The notes under the pieces are model-generated. The model was not told where the DNA came from. It made no database searches and saw only the letters and a program-made list of their open reading frames with translations. A stretch of 34,776 bases of DNA from Clostridia bacterium (GTDB taxonomy: Bacteria; Bacillota; Clostridia; UBA1381; UBA9506), in the NCBI GenBank assembly GCA_017396465.1, contig JAFQLU010000089.1, forward strand, positions 1-34,776. The letters are read 5' to 3'. Numbering within the stretch: the stretch's first letter is position 1; each line of letters starts with the position of its first letter. Made by a program: the position numbers and the translations under genes. This document shows positions 1-6,804 of this stretch, in pieces.

Positions 1-10
1 ATGTATATTT

Positions 11-682
11 TCAGATGTGAATATACCATATGGTCATAATCGCAAAATCAGCAAACATATGAATGATCCATGAGGGATACATATTTTTGCTTTTGTCGTC
101 CACATAGTTAAATATCAAACCGCCAACCGCAAGACCGACCAGCGCCAGCGCAAGAAGTGGCAACGGAAAAGATGCGCCAATCATCGCCACATGATATATC
201 GCAAACATGCACGCGCTGAATAGATATGCCGTTTTCTTTGAAACATGCTCCGACAGCTTAATAAAGGCAACAAAACGGAACAAAAACTCCTCCAGAAGTG
301 AATTTCCAAAGGAAATATACAAAGCAACCGGAAGAAAGCCGCCCGCGGAAACATTCTGGTCTGCTGAAAGAGACGCAACCAATGCAGAATAGTCAAACCA
401 TCCCCTCGTCAGGAAAAACGCCGCCATAACAATTCCGTAAATCACCGCACCAAGACCTAAAAGCTTCAGCACGTTTTTGAGGTTCAGAGAAAAAGAATCC
501 GAAAACACCGGCTCCCTTCGCCATTTCATAAAAATGAGCGGCAGCACAAAAAAGAGTACCACTTTGAGAGCAGATTTCACCCAGTAAGCCGGCTCTATCG
601 CCACTTCAATAATCGCCATAAGGATGCAGCTTACAAAAACAATTCCCGTAAGCCATATCGATTTTTTTAAGGTTTGCTTCAT
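11..682 (-). CDS. CPBP family intramembrane metalloprotease (Abi-like)
   Basis: A 223-aa polytopic membrane protein with several hydrophobic helices. It carries the CPBP/Abi protease signature: EEFLFR (EExxxR, about residues 131-136), FAIYH in the next helix (FxxxH, about 161-165) and a late HMFAD (HxxxD). These residues form the metal or catalytic site in the Rce1/CPBP family. Bacterial members process membrane-associated peptides or give bacteriocin self-immunity, but the substrate here is unknown. The start is supported by GAGGTG five bases before the ATG. The gene stands alone, with its own likely promoter just upstream. The downstream neighbour lies outside the window, so any bacteriocin context cannot be judged. 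The family call is firm; the substrate is not known. Confidence 0.88.
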   Translation of the reverse strand: MKQTLKKSIWLTGIVFVSCILMAIIEVAIEPAYWVKSALKVVLFFVLPLIFMKWRREPVFSDSFSLNLKNVLKLLGLGAVIYGIVMAAFFLTRGWFDYSALVASLSADQNVSAGGFLPVALYISFGNSLLEEFLFRFVAFIKLSEHVSKKTAYLFSACMFAIYHVAMIGASFPLPLLALALVGLAVGGLIFNYVDDKSKNMYPSWIIHMFADFAIMTIWYIHI

Positions 683-714
683 TCAATCACCTCACGTTTG
701 TGGTTTGTTGGCAG

Positions 715-744
715 AATATAAAGACCGTATAATCCAGATGTCGA
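715..744 (-). promoter_or_regulatory. Probable sigma-A promoter of the CPBP gene
   Basis: On the minus strand a -35 hexamer TCGACA (744-739, five of six to consensus) is followed after 18 bp by the -10 TATATT (720-715). A transcript would start near 708 and give a leader of about 25 bases. This is a pattern match only. Confidence 0.42.
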
Positions 745-802
745 TTCTCTAGTAATAATTCATATCAAGTTAAAACTAAAAAATATTATCTAAATTATTC
801 AT

Positions 803-1147
803 TCAGTTTTCTGAATTATCCGTATACTTACATACATCCGAACATACGTAATGATTTGTTCTTTTATTTATAAAGCTTGTTTTTGCAGAACAAACCACGC
901 ATTTCCCTTCCGTCTCAATCTTATCAATTTCTAAAGTCAGAAGATATTCAACAAAATTTTTATAAGCACCCTCATTACTTATTATTGTTCCAAATCTTTT
1001 GTAAGCTTCCGTAATACTATCTATGTAATCAGATTGGTTTATATAATCGTCATATTTTTCATGCCAAAATAACGTTGGATGAAGAGTGTTACATTTTTGA
1101 CAGTATATGCCATCTATTTCAATCAAGTTTCCTCCATTGTTATTCAT
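803..1147 (-). CDS. Hypothetical small zinc-ribbon protein
   Basis: I do not recognise this 114-aa protein. It has two cysteine clusters: C16xxC19 followed by H23 near the N-terminus, and C83xxC86 then C102xxxC106 near the C-terminus. This suggests one or two zinc-binding knuckles. The middle is acidic and helix-prone. A reading frame extends upstream to 1180, but AGGAGGAGAG lies directly before the internal ATG at 1147, which makes that the start. The gene and its flanks (about 720-1190) look much richer in A and T than the operons on either side, and it belongs to no visible operon. It may be a recently acquired accessory gene. A role in nucleic-acid or protein binding would be a guess from the zinc ligands only. 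Confidence 0.68.
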   Translation of the reverse strand: MNNNGGNLIEIDGIYCQKCNTLHPTLFWHEKYDDYINQSDYIDSITEAYKRFGTIISNEGAYKNFVEYLLTLEIDKIETEGKCVVCSAKTSFINKRTNHYVCSDVCKYTDNSEN

Positions 1148-1225
1148 AATCTCTCCTCCTATTACGCCAGATTTCGACAATTTTTTCGCATCAATTCAGA
1201 ACAAGCCTTCTTCTCAGCCTGTAGC

Positions 1226-1263
1226 TCCCTCTTTTTGAAAAGGGACCGAAAACCGGTGTTTTC
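1226..1263. repeat. Pair of small adjacent inverted repeats
   Basis: Two short hairpins lie side by side in the gap downstream of the DUF1292 gene. TCCCT (1226-1230) pairs with AGGGA (1241-1245) around a T/A-rich centre. GAAAAC (1248-1253) pairs with GTTTTC (1258-1263) around CGGT. Neither has a good T-tract in the direction of the upstream operon, so this is at best a weak terminator. It may be a fragment of a dispersed palindromic repeat. Confidence 0.3.
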
Positions 1264-1288
1264 AGCCCCTTCCATGTTTAAGATTCCA

Positions 1289-1603
1289 TTATTCTGCGAA
1301 GTCGTATTCTTCGCTCATGCGGTTTTTGAATTCCTCGTATGCCATATCCAGTTCTGCCTCATCCTCAATGGGCATTAAGGTTTCAGAGCCGTCTTCCTCG
1401 ATGCGCAGGGTGTAAATCAGCACTTCTTCGCAGTCTTCGTCGCCTTCATCGGCAGGCAGAAGCACTACATAGATTTCCCCGTTGAAATCAAAGGAGTCCA
1501 GATGCAAAAATGCATGCTCTTCGCCTTCATCATTCACCAGGTGCACGATGCCCTCTTCTTCCTCTGCAGGAGGATTGTTTTTCTTACCTTTTGTGTCAGC
1601 CAT
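1289..1603 (-). CDS. DUF1292 domain protein (YrzB-like)
   Basis: A 104-aa very acidic soluble protein. Its core runs from about residue 18 to 80 and contains the IVHLVNDEGEEHAF start and the 'IYVVLLPADEGDED' strand typical of the DUF1292/YrzB family of Bacillota. The molecular role of the family is unknown. It usually sits near tRNA or RNA maintenance genes. Here it is the last gene of the nusB operon, two bases after the valS stop. Its ribosome site AAGGAGG is formed by the last codons of valS, seven bases before the ATG, so it is probably translationally coupled. The first 17 residues are a lysine-then-glutamate-rich tail outside the domain. Confidence 0.85.
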   Translation of the reverse strand: MADTKGKKNNPPAEEEEGIVHLVNDEGEEHAFLHLDSFDFNGEIYVVLLPADEGDEDCEEVLIYTLRIEEDGSETLMPIEDEAELDMAYEEFKNRMSEEYDFAE

Positions 1604-1605
1604 GA

Positions 1606-4245
1606 TTAAGCCTCCTTCTTGAATGCTGCAAGGCTTTCTTCCACCTTGTCCAGCATTTCGCGGTATTTTTCACCTTTTGCGCATTCTTCTTCTACAACGT
1701 GAGCCGGTGCTTTATCCACAAAGCCTTTGTTGGAAAGCTTGCCTTCTACGCGTTTGATTTCGGAAAGCAGGTGTTTCTTTTCGTCTTCTAAACGAGCGAT
1801 TTCTTTTTCAAAATCTACCAGTTCGCCCATGGGCATGAAAATCTGTGCACCGCCAACGATAACAGCAACTGCGTTTTCTTCGATGCCTGTTTTATCTGCC
1901 TGCACGGTAACATTTGCCGCACTTGCCAGTTTCTGGAAGAATACGCTTGCCGCGGTGAACAGCTCTTTCTGCTCGGTTACGATGAACATAGAAGCCTTCT
2001 TTGAGGGCGGAATGTTCATTTCTGCACGCTTGTTACGAACAGCCTTTAATGCTTCCATAACAGTTTCCATCTGCGCAGCCTCTTCGGGGAACGCTAAGCA
2101 ATCACAAGCCTTGGGCCACTCGGAAATTACGATGCTTTCGCCAACATGAGGCAGGCTCAGCCAGATTTCTTCTGTGATGAAAGGCATGAAGGGATGCAGA
2201 AGCTTTAAGGTGTTGGACAGTACATAAGAAAGAACATACTGCGCTGTTTTGTTGGAAGCGCCTTCTGTATCGTAAAGACGCGGTTTTACCAGCTCGATGT
2301 ACCAGTCGCAGAATTCGTCCCAGATAAAGTCATACAGCTTGGATACGGCAACGCCTAATTCAAACTTCTCTAAATTGTCTGTTACTTCTGCAACCAGACG
2401 GTTATACTTATCTAAAATCCATTTATCTTCCAGTGCTAATTCGGAAGCTTCGGGAACTTTCAGTTCGTCGATGGTCAGATTCATCTGTACGAAACGGGAT
2501 GCGTTCCAGATTTTGTTTGCAAAGTTACGGCTTGCGGTTACTCTTTCTGTAGAGTAACGCATGTCGTTACCGGGAGAATTACCGGTAGCCAGCGTAAATC
2601 TTAAAGCATCGGCGCCGTATTCTTCGATAACCTCCAAGGGGTCTACACCGTTTCCTAAGGACTTACTCATTTTTCTACCCTGTGCGTCACGCACCAAGCC
2701 GTGAATCAGCACATGCTTAAAGGGTTCTTTGTCCATATGCTCCATACCGGAGAAAATCATTCTGGCAACCCAGAAGAAGATGATGTCGTAGCCGGTAACT
2801 AAAACGCTTGTGGGATAGAAGGTCTTAAGGTCTTTGGTGTCATCAGGCCAGCCTAATGTGGAGAAGGGCCACAGAGCCGAGGAGAACCATGTATCCAGGG
2901 TGTCGGGATCCTGACGCATTTCTTTTCCGCACTTGGGACAGTTTGCGCTATCTTCCTTGGTAACAACCATTTCGCCGCAATCGTCACAATAGAATGCAGG
3001 GATTCTGTGTCCCCACCAGAGCTGACGGGAGATACACCAATCGTGAACGTTTTCCATCCAGTTTGTATAGGTTTTGCTGAAACGGTCGGGAACGAACTGC
3101 ACTCTGCCGTCTTTTACAACCTCTAATGCCTTATCAGCTAAAGGCTGCATTTTTACGAACCACTGGTCGGAGGTGATGGGTTCAACGGTTGTTCCGCAGC
3201 GGTAACACTGACCAACGTTATGTGCATGGTCTTTTACTTTTACCAAAAGTCCCAGTTCTTCTAAATCTGCAACCATCTGCTTTCTTGCTTCAAAACGGTC
3301 TAAGCCTTCGTATTTGCCGCCGTAGTGATTGATGGTGGCATCGTCGTTCATCACCTTGATGATTTCCAGGTTATGACGCTGACCCACTTCAAAGTCGTTG
3401 GGGTCGTGTGCCGGTGTGATTTTTACGCAACCGGTACCAAATTCTTTGTCAACATAGTCATCGGCAATGACGGGGATTTCTCTGCCAACTAAGGGGAGAA
3501 TCAGCATTTTGCCGACTAAATCCTGATATCTTTCGTCTTCGGGGTTTACGGCAACTGCAGTATCCCCCAGCAATGTTTCGGGACGGGTTGTGGCAATTTC
3601 CACAAAACCGTCGGAATCCTTGATGGGGTACTTGATGTGCCAGAAATGGCCTGCCTGCTCGGTGTATTCTACCTCGGCATCGGAAAGAGCCGTGATACAT
3701 CTGGGGCACCAGTTGATGATACGGTTACCCTGATAAATCAAACCTTTTTCATACAGGGATACAAACACTTCTTTGACCGCTTTGGAGCAGCCTTCGTCCA
3801 TGGTGAAGCGTTCTCTTGTCCAGTCGCAGGAGCTGCCCAGCTTTTTGAGCTGGTTGATGATTCTGCTGCCGTACAGCTTTTTCCAGTCCCAAACCTTTTC
3901 AATGAACTTTTCGCGACCTAAATCGTAACGGGTTTTGCCCTCTTCCTTACGCAGAACCTCTTCCACCTTAATCTGGGTTGCGATACCTGCGTGGTCTGTT
4001 CCGGGAATCCAGAGCGCGTTGTATCCTGCCATACGCTTATAGCGGATTAAGATATCCTGCAGGGTTTCATCCAACGCATGTCCCATATGGAGCTGACCGG
4101 TTACATTCGGGGGCGGGATAACGATGGTAAAGGGTTCTTTTTTAGAATCCTCCTCAGGCGTGAAATACCCTTTCTCTACCCATCCCTGATACAGTCTGTC
4201 TTCTACTTCCTTCGGGTTATATGTTTTGTTGATTTCATTAGACAC
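1606..4245 (-). CDS. valS: Valyl-tRNA synthetase
   Basis: An 879-aa class I aminoacyl-tRNA synthetase that charges tRNA-Val. Seen in order: the HIGH motif as HMGH at residues 53-56 after PPPNVTG; the editing (CP1) domain with [13 protein letters not shown] near residue 220 and the conserved [15 protein letters not shown] stretch; a CxxC...CxxC zinc knuckle (CDDC and CPKC) near 415-445; KMSKS near 525; an anticodon-binding helical domain; and a C-terminal coiled-coil arm with heptad-like lysine/glutamate residues. The length is normal for the family. The start is a GTG at 4245 with AGGAGG eight bases before it; it overlaps the upstream small gene by eight bases. No T-box leader precedes it, because it lies inside the nusB operon. 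Confidence 0.98.
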   Translation of the reverse strand: MSNEINKTYNPKEVEDRLYQGWVEKGYFTPEEDSKKEPFTIVIPPPNVTGQLHMGHALDETLQDILIRYKRMAGYNALWIPGTDHAGIATQIKVEEVLRKEEGKTRYDLGREKFIEKVWDWKKLYGSRIINQLKKLGSSCDWTRERFTMDEGCSKAVKEVFVSLYEKGLIYQGNRIINWCPRCITALSDAEVEYTEQAGHFWHIKYPIKDSDGFVEIATTRPETLLGDTAVAVNPEDERYQDLVGKMLILPLVGREIPVIADDYVDKEFGTGCVKITPAHDPNDFEVGQRHNLEIIKVMNDDATINHYGGKYEGLDRFEARKQMVADLEELGLLVKVKDHAHNVGQCYRCGTTVEPITSDQWFVKMQPLADKALEVVKDGRVQFVPDRFSKTYTNWMENVHDWCISRQLWWGHRIPAFYCDDCGEMVVTKEDSANCPKCGKEMRQDPDTLDTWFSSALWPFSTLGWPDDTKDLKTFYPTSVLVTGYDIIFFWVARMIFSGMEHMDKEPFKHVLIHGLVRDAQGRKMSKSLGNGVDPLEVIEEYGADALRFTLATGNSPGNDMRYSTERVTASRNFANKIWNASRFVQMNLTIDELKVPEASELALEDKWILDKYNRLVAEVTDNLEKFELGVAVSKLYDFIWDEFCDWYIELVKPRLYDTEGASNKTAQYVLSYVLSNTLKLLHPFMPFITEEIWLSLPHVGESIVISEWPKACDCLAFPEEAAQMETVMEALKAVRNKRAEMNIPPSKKASMFIVTEQKELFTAASVFFQKLASAANVTVQADKTGIEENAVAVIVGGAQIFMPMGELVDFEKEIARLEDEKKHLLSEIKRVEGKLSNKGFVDKAPAHVVEEECAKGEKYREMLDKVEESLAAFKKEA

Positions 4246-4432
4246 CGAATTTTCCTCCTAACCAAAATATAATAATACAGCCGATAATGACTAAAATTAA
4301 ACCTACCGATTTCACGGTATACATGGCTTTCATTATGCTTTCCGGGGATTCTGCTTTCTTTTTCAGTGCCACAGGCACTAAAAAGTTAATGACTGCACCG
4401 AGGATAATCAGCACATAGGCTAAAATTTTCAT
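4238..4432 (-). CDS. Small two-helix membrane protein
   Basis: A 64-aa protein with two hydrophobic segments, about residues 4-22 and 43-60, joined by a short charged loop (KKKAESPES). I do not recognise a family. It has a good ribosome site (AAGGAG seven bases before the ATG). Its ATG overlaps the pgsA stop as ATGA, and its end overlaps the valS start by eight bases. That fit between two essential genes argues that it is a real translated gene rather than chance. It could be an accessory membrane protein for phospholipid synthesis, but nothing in the sequence shows that. Confidence 0.75.
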   Translation of the reverse strand: MKILAYVLIILGAVINFLVPVALKKKAESPESIMKAMYTVKSVGLILVIIGCIIIFWLGGKFGV

Positions 4433-4995
4433 TCTGCCACTCCTTTGTCATCTTGTTTTCCTATATATTTTTTAAATTTCTTCTGCTGTAAGAAATACAG
4501 ATACGCATATGATACAATTGCCGCAATGTTGGTACCCAGTGCCATGCCCAGCATCACGTCCTTTAACGTCTCGTTACTTTCCGAGAACATCAGAAGAATC
4601 ACCATAGCGCAGAACACAATCACCGTGTTTGTCTTGCCGAAAATGTTGGACTTCACAAAGGTTTTTCTGATATACAGGAAAATACCCCCGCATATCATCA
4701 GCACTTCTTTGATTGCCAGCACCAGCACAAACCAGGTGGGAACCATTTTTGCAAACAGCATGGAAACCACAACCGAGATCTGCATCAATTTATCTGCCAA
4801 CGGGTCTAAAAGCTGGCCTGTTTTAGATGTCTGATTGAACTTTCGGGCAATGTAGCCGTCTAACACATCCGTTGCGCTTGCCAGGATAAAAATAAGTCCC
4901 GACAGGGTTTTGGGTTGTCCCTCTAAAATGAACACCGCGATAAAAACCGGCACAAGGCACAACCGCGCAATGGTCAGAATGTTGGGAATTGTCAA
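4429..4995 (-). CDS. pgsA: CDP-diacylglycerol--glycerol-3-phosphate 3-phosphatidyltransferase
   Basis: An integral membrane CDP-alcohol phosphotransferase that makes phosphatidylglycerol phosphate, the first committed step to phosphatidylglycerol. It has the complete family motif D-x2-DG-x2-AR-x8-G-x3-D-x3-D, read as DVLDGYIAR...G..D...D about 50-75 residues in, and about six hydrophobic helices. A longer frame reaches 5028 inside xseA, but AGAAGG lies seven bases before a TTG at 4995. That start gives the usual N-terminus (fM)TIPNILTIARL and a 188-aa protein, so I use it. It follows xseA after 17 bases. The phosphatidylserine synthase or cardiolipin synthase families are less likely, because the N-terminal IPNxLTxxRL is typical of PgsA. 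Confidence 0.92.
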   Translation of the reverse strand: MTIPNILTIARLCLVPVFIAVFILEGQPKTLSGLIFILASATDVLDGYIARKFNQTSKTGQLLDPLADKLMQISVVVSMLFAKMVPTWFVLVLAIKEVLMICGGIFLYIRKTFVKSNIFGKTNTVIVFCAMVILLMFSESNETLKDVMLGMALGTNIAAIVSYAYLYFLQQKKFKKYIGKQDDKGVAE

Positions 4996-5012
4996 AATAA
5001 AACCTTCTTTCT

Positions 5013-6209
5013 TTATTGAACGATGCAATCCGCTTCCCCGTCGGACAGCTTTAAGGTAAATTCTGTTCCGGGAACGGCGTCTGCCGCATGGGAAATCAGC
5101 TTTCCTTCCTTTGTTAAGGCAATGCTGTATCCCCGGGAAAGGGTTTTTAGCGGACTGAGCGCATCGAGCTTCGCCATTTTGCTTTCTAAAAGATGCCGTT
5201 TGGTATCGGCAATTCTCATGAAAGCCTGTTCGGCGTTTTTCATCAGTCCGTCAATATATTGCTTGTGATCCGATAAGGTATCGGAAAAACAGGTAAAAGC
5301 GTAGGCGCTTGTCAATCGCTCCAAACGCTGTTTTTTCACTTCGATAAAATGCAGTAAGGCGTTTTGCAGTCTGTCCTTCTGCCCGGTAAAATAGGAAGAA
5401 AGCTCCTGCATAGACGGGCACACCAGCTCTGCCGCCGCAGACGGCGTGGGAGCGCGCAGGTCTGCAACAAAATCGGCAATGGTGAAATCCGTTTCGTGTC
5501 CCACCGCAGAAACCACGGGAATTTCCGATTCAAAAATTGCCCGTGCCACAACCTCTTCGTTAAACGCCCACAAATCCTCAATGGAGCCGCCGCCACGGCC
5601 GACAATCATCACATCGCAAAGCTTGTGACGGTTTAAAAACCGGATAGCTTCCGCAATCGCCGGCGCAGCACCGATGCCCTGCACCGCAACGGGAACCAGC
5701 TCAATTTCTGCCAAAGGATACCGTCTGCCGCTGACCTGAATCATATCGCGCACAGCCGCACCTGTTTTAGCCGTTACGATACCAATCCGTTCCGGAAAGC
5801 TCGGCAGAGGCTTTTTCCACGCTTCGTCAAACAGACCTTCCTCCGAAAGCTTTTTCTTGAGTGCTTCAAAGGCGGCATAAAGAGACCCTACACCATCCGG
5901 CTCAATGCTTTCGGCATAAAGCTGATAGGCACCGTCCCGTTCATACACGGAAATTCTGCCGCGCACCAAAACGCGCATGCCGTTTTCCGGGCGGAATTTT
6001 AAATACTGCGCATTTCCGCGGAACATCACCATTTTTATCAACCCGCCCTCATCCTTGAGGCTTGCATAGATATGCCCGGAGGAGTGGAGCTTAAAATTGG
6101 ACAGTTCGCCGCAAACGATGATATCGGAAAGATAGGAGTTTGCGTCAAACACCCGTTTGATATAATGGTTCAGCTGGGAGACGCTGACGGTTAACACTTC
6201 GTGTTCCAT
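5013..6209 (-). CDS. xseA: Exodeoxyribonuclease VII large subunit
   Basis: A 398-aa protein matching XseA, the catalytic subunit of exonuclease VII, which degrades single-stranded DNA to oligonucleotides. It has an N-terminal OB-fold DNA-binding domain (about 5-100, with the GELSNFK...SGHIYASLKD strand pair). The catalytic core follows, with GRGGGSIEDLWAFN near 205 and SAVGHETDFTIADFVADLRAPTPSAAAE just after. Then come a coiled-coil region and a C-terminal segment with LSRGYSI. It is second in the nusB operon, three bases after nusB. The small subunit gene xseB, usually next, is absent here; the next gene is pgsA. Confidence 0.96.
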   Translation of the reverse strand: MEHEVLTVSVSQLNHYIKRVFDANSYLSDIIVCGELSNFKLHSSGHIYASLKDEGGLIKMVMFRGNAQYLKFRPENGMRVLVRGRISVYERDGAYQLYAESIEPDGVGSLYAAFEALKKKLSEEGLFDEAWKKPLPSFPERIGIVTAKTGAAVRDMIQVSGRRYPLAEIELVPVAVQGIGAAPAIAEAIRFLNRHKLCDVMIVGRGGGSIEDLWAFNEEVVARAIFESEIPVVSAVGHETDFTIADFVADLRAPTPSAAAELVCPSMQELSSYFTGQKDRLQNALLHFIEVKKQRLERLTSAYAFTCFSDTLSDHKQYIDGLMKNAEQAFMRIADTKRHLLESKMAKLDALSPLKTLSRGYSIALTKEGKLISHAADAVPGTEFTLKLSDGEADCIVQ

Positions 6210-6212
6210 GGC

Positions 6213-6611
6213 TTATTTTGCTTTGAGAACAGAGGACAGAATTCCGTTTACGAATTTGCCGTTTTTCTCATCGTGATAGATTTTGGCAATCTCAACAGCT
6301 TCATTGATGGCAATTCCATCAGGAATGTCTTCCATGAACAGAATTTCGCAGACTGCCACACGCAAAGCGGAAAGCGTTACCTTGGGAAGTCTTCCCAGCT
6401 TCCATCCGTTTGAGTTTGTTTCGATGGTTTCATCAATCTCCGCCTGTTTTTCTAAACAGGTGCCAACCACGCGTTCTACATACTCACGCTGCTTGCCGGG
6501 CTTCTCTGCGTATTCGTCAAAACATGCCATCAGCTCTTCAAAGCTGTTTTTCTGCACTTCATATTCAAACATCAGTTTAAAACAATATTCGCGTGCTTCT
6601 TTTCTTGTCAT
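6213..6611 (-). CDS. nusB: Transcription antitermination factor NusB
   Basis: A 132-aa all-helical protein of the NusB family, which binds boxA RNA with NusE (S10) in rRNA antitermination complexes. The N-terminal TRKEAREYCFKLMFEYE and the C-terminal PDGIAINEAVEIAKIYHDEKNGKFVNGIL are the conserved NusB ends. A longer frame reaches 6695, but its extra 28 residues are unlike NusB. AAGGAG six bases before the ATG at 6611 fixes the start. It is the first gene of a six-gene minus-strand operon that runs to the DUF1292 gene. Typical length for the family. Confidence 0.96.
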   Translation of the reverse strand: MTRKEAREYCFKLMFEYEVQKNSFEELMACFDEYAEKPGKQREYVERVVGTCLEKQAEIDETIETNSNGWKLGRLPKVTLSALRVAVCEILFMEDIPDGIAINEAVEIAKIYHDEKNGKFVNGILSSVLKAK

Positions 6612-6657
6612 GCCCTTCTCCTTGTTCAAAGCAGAATTGTGTATACAACTCCACCTA

Positions 6658-6680
6658 ATTATACTAACTTTAACATTATA
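6658..6680 (-). promoter_or_regulatory. Candidate -10 boxes for the nusB operon
   Basis: Two perfect TATAAT hexamers occur on the minus strand upstream of nusB, at 6680-6675 and 6663-6658. Neither has a good -35 at 16-18 bp. Because the opposite side is closed by a terminator, the operon promoter must lie here, but which box is used cannot be decided by eye. Confidence 0.35.
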
Positions 6681-6732
6681 TACCATTTTGTGCAAAAAGA
6701 AAAGACTTTTTTTGAAAAAAAATGAAATTTTT

Positions 6733-6777
6733 CAAAAAAAATCAAAAACAAAAGGACACCCGAATTCTCGGGTGTCC
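6733..6777 (-). terminator. Rho-independent terminator of the 794-aa gene
   Basis: A perfect 10-bp stem (6754-6763 with 6768-6777, GGACACCCGA arm) has a 4-base loop. On the minus strand it is followed by a long T-rich tract (TTTTGTTTTTG then eight T). It ends transcription of the secreted 794-aa protein before nusB. Confidence 0.85.
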
Positions 6778-6780
6778 CGC

Positions 6781-6802
6781 TTCTCTTGTGCGCACAAGAG
6801 AA
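6781..6802. repeat. Perfect 22-bp palindrome after the stop of the 794-aa gene
   Basis: The half-site TTCTCTTGTGC is followed at once by its exact complement. The palindrome lies two bases after the stop codon of the 794-aa gene and three bases before the terminator stem. As RNA it would form an 8-bp stem with a 6-base loop. It could be a 3' stabilising hairpin or a protein-binding site. Confidence 0.75.
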
Positions 6803-6804
6803 AA

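Noticed and set aside
1727-2149. Plus-strand 140-codon frame opposite valS
   Set aside because: It is antisense to the coiled-coil end of ValS; the open frame comes from the codon composition of the real gene.
4238-4432. The small gene as the missing xseB
   Set aside because: The protein has two membrane helices, whereas XseB is a soluble acidic helical protein.
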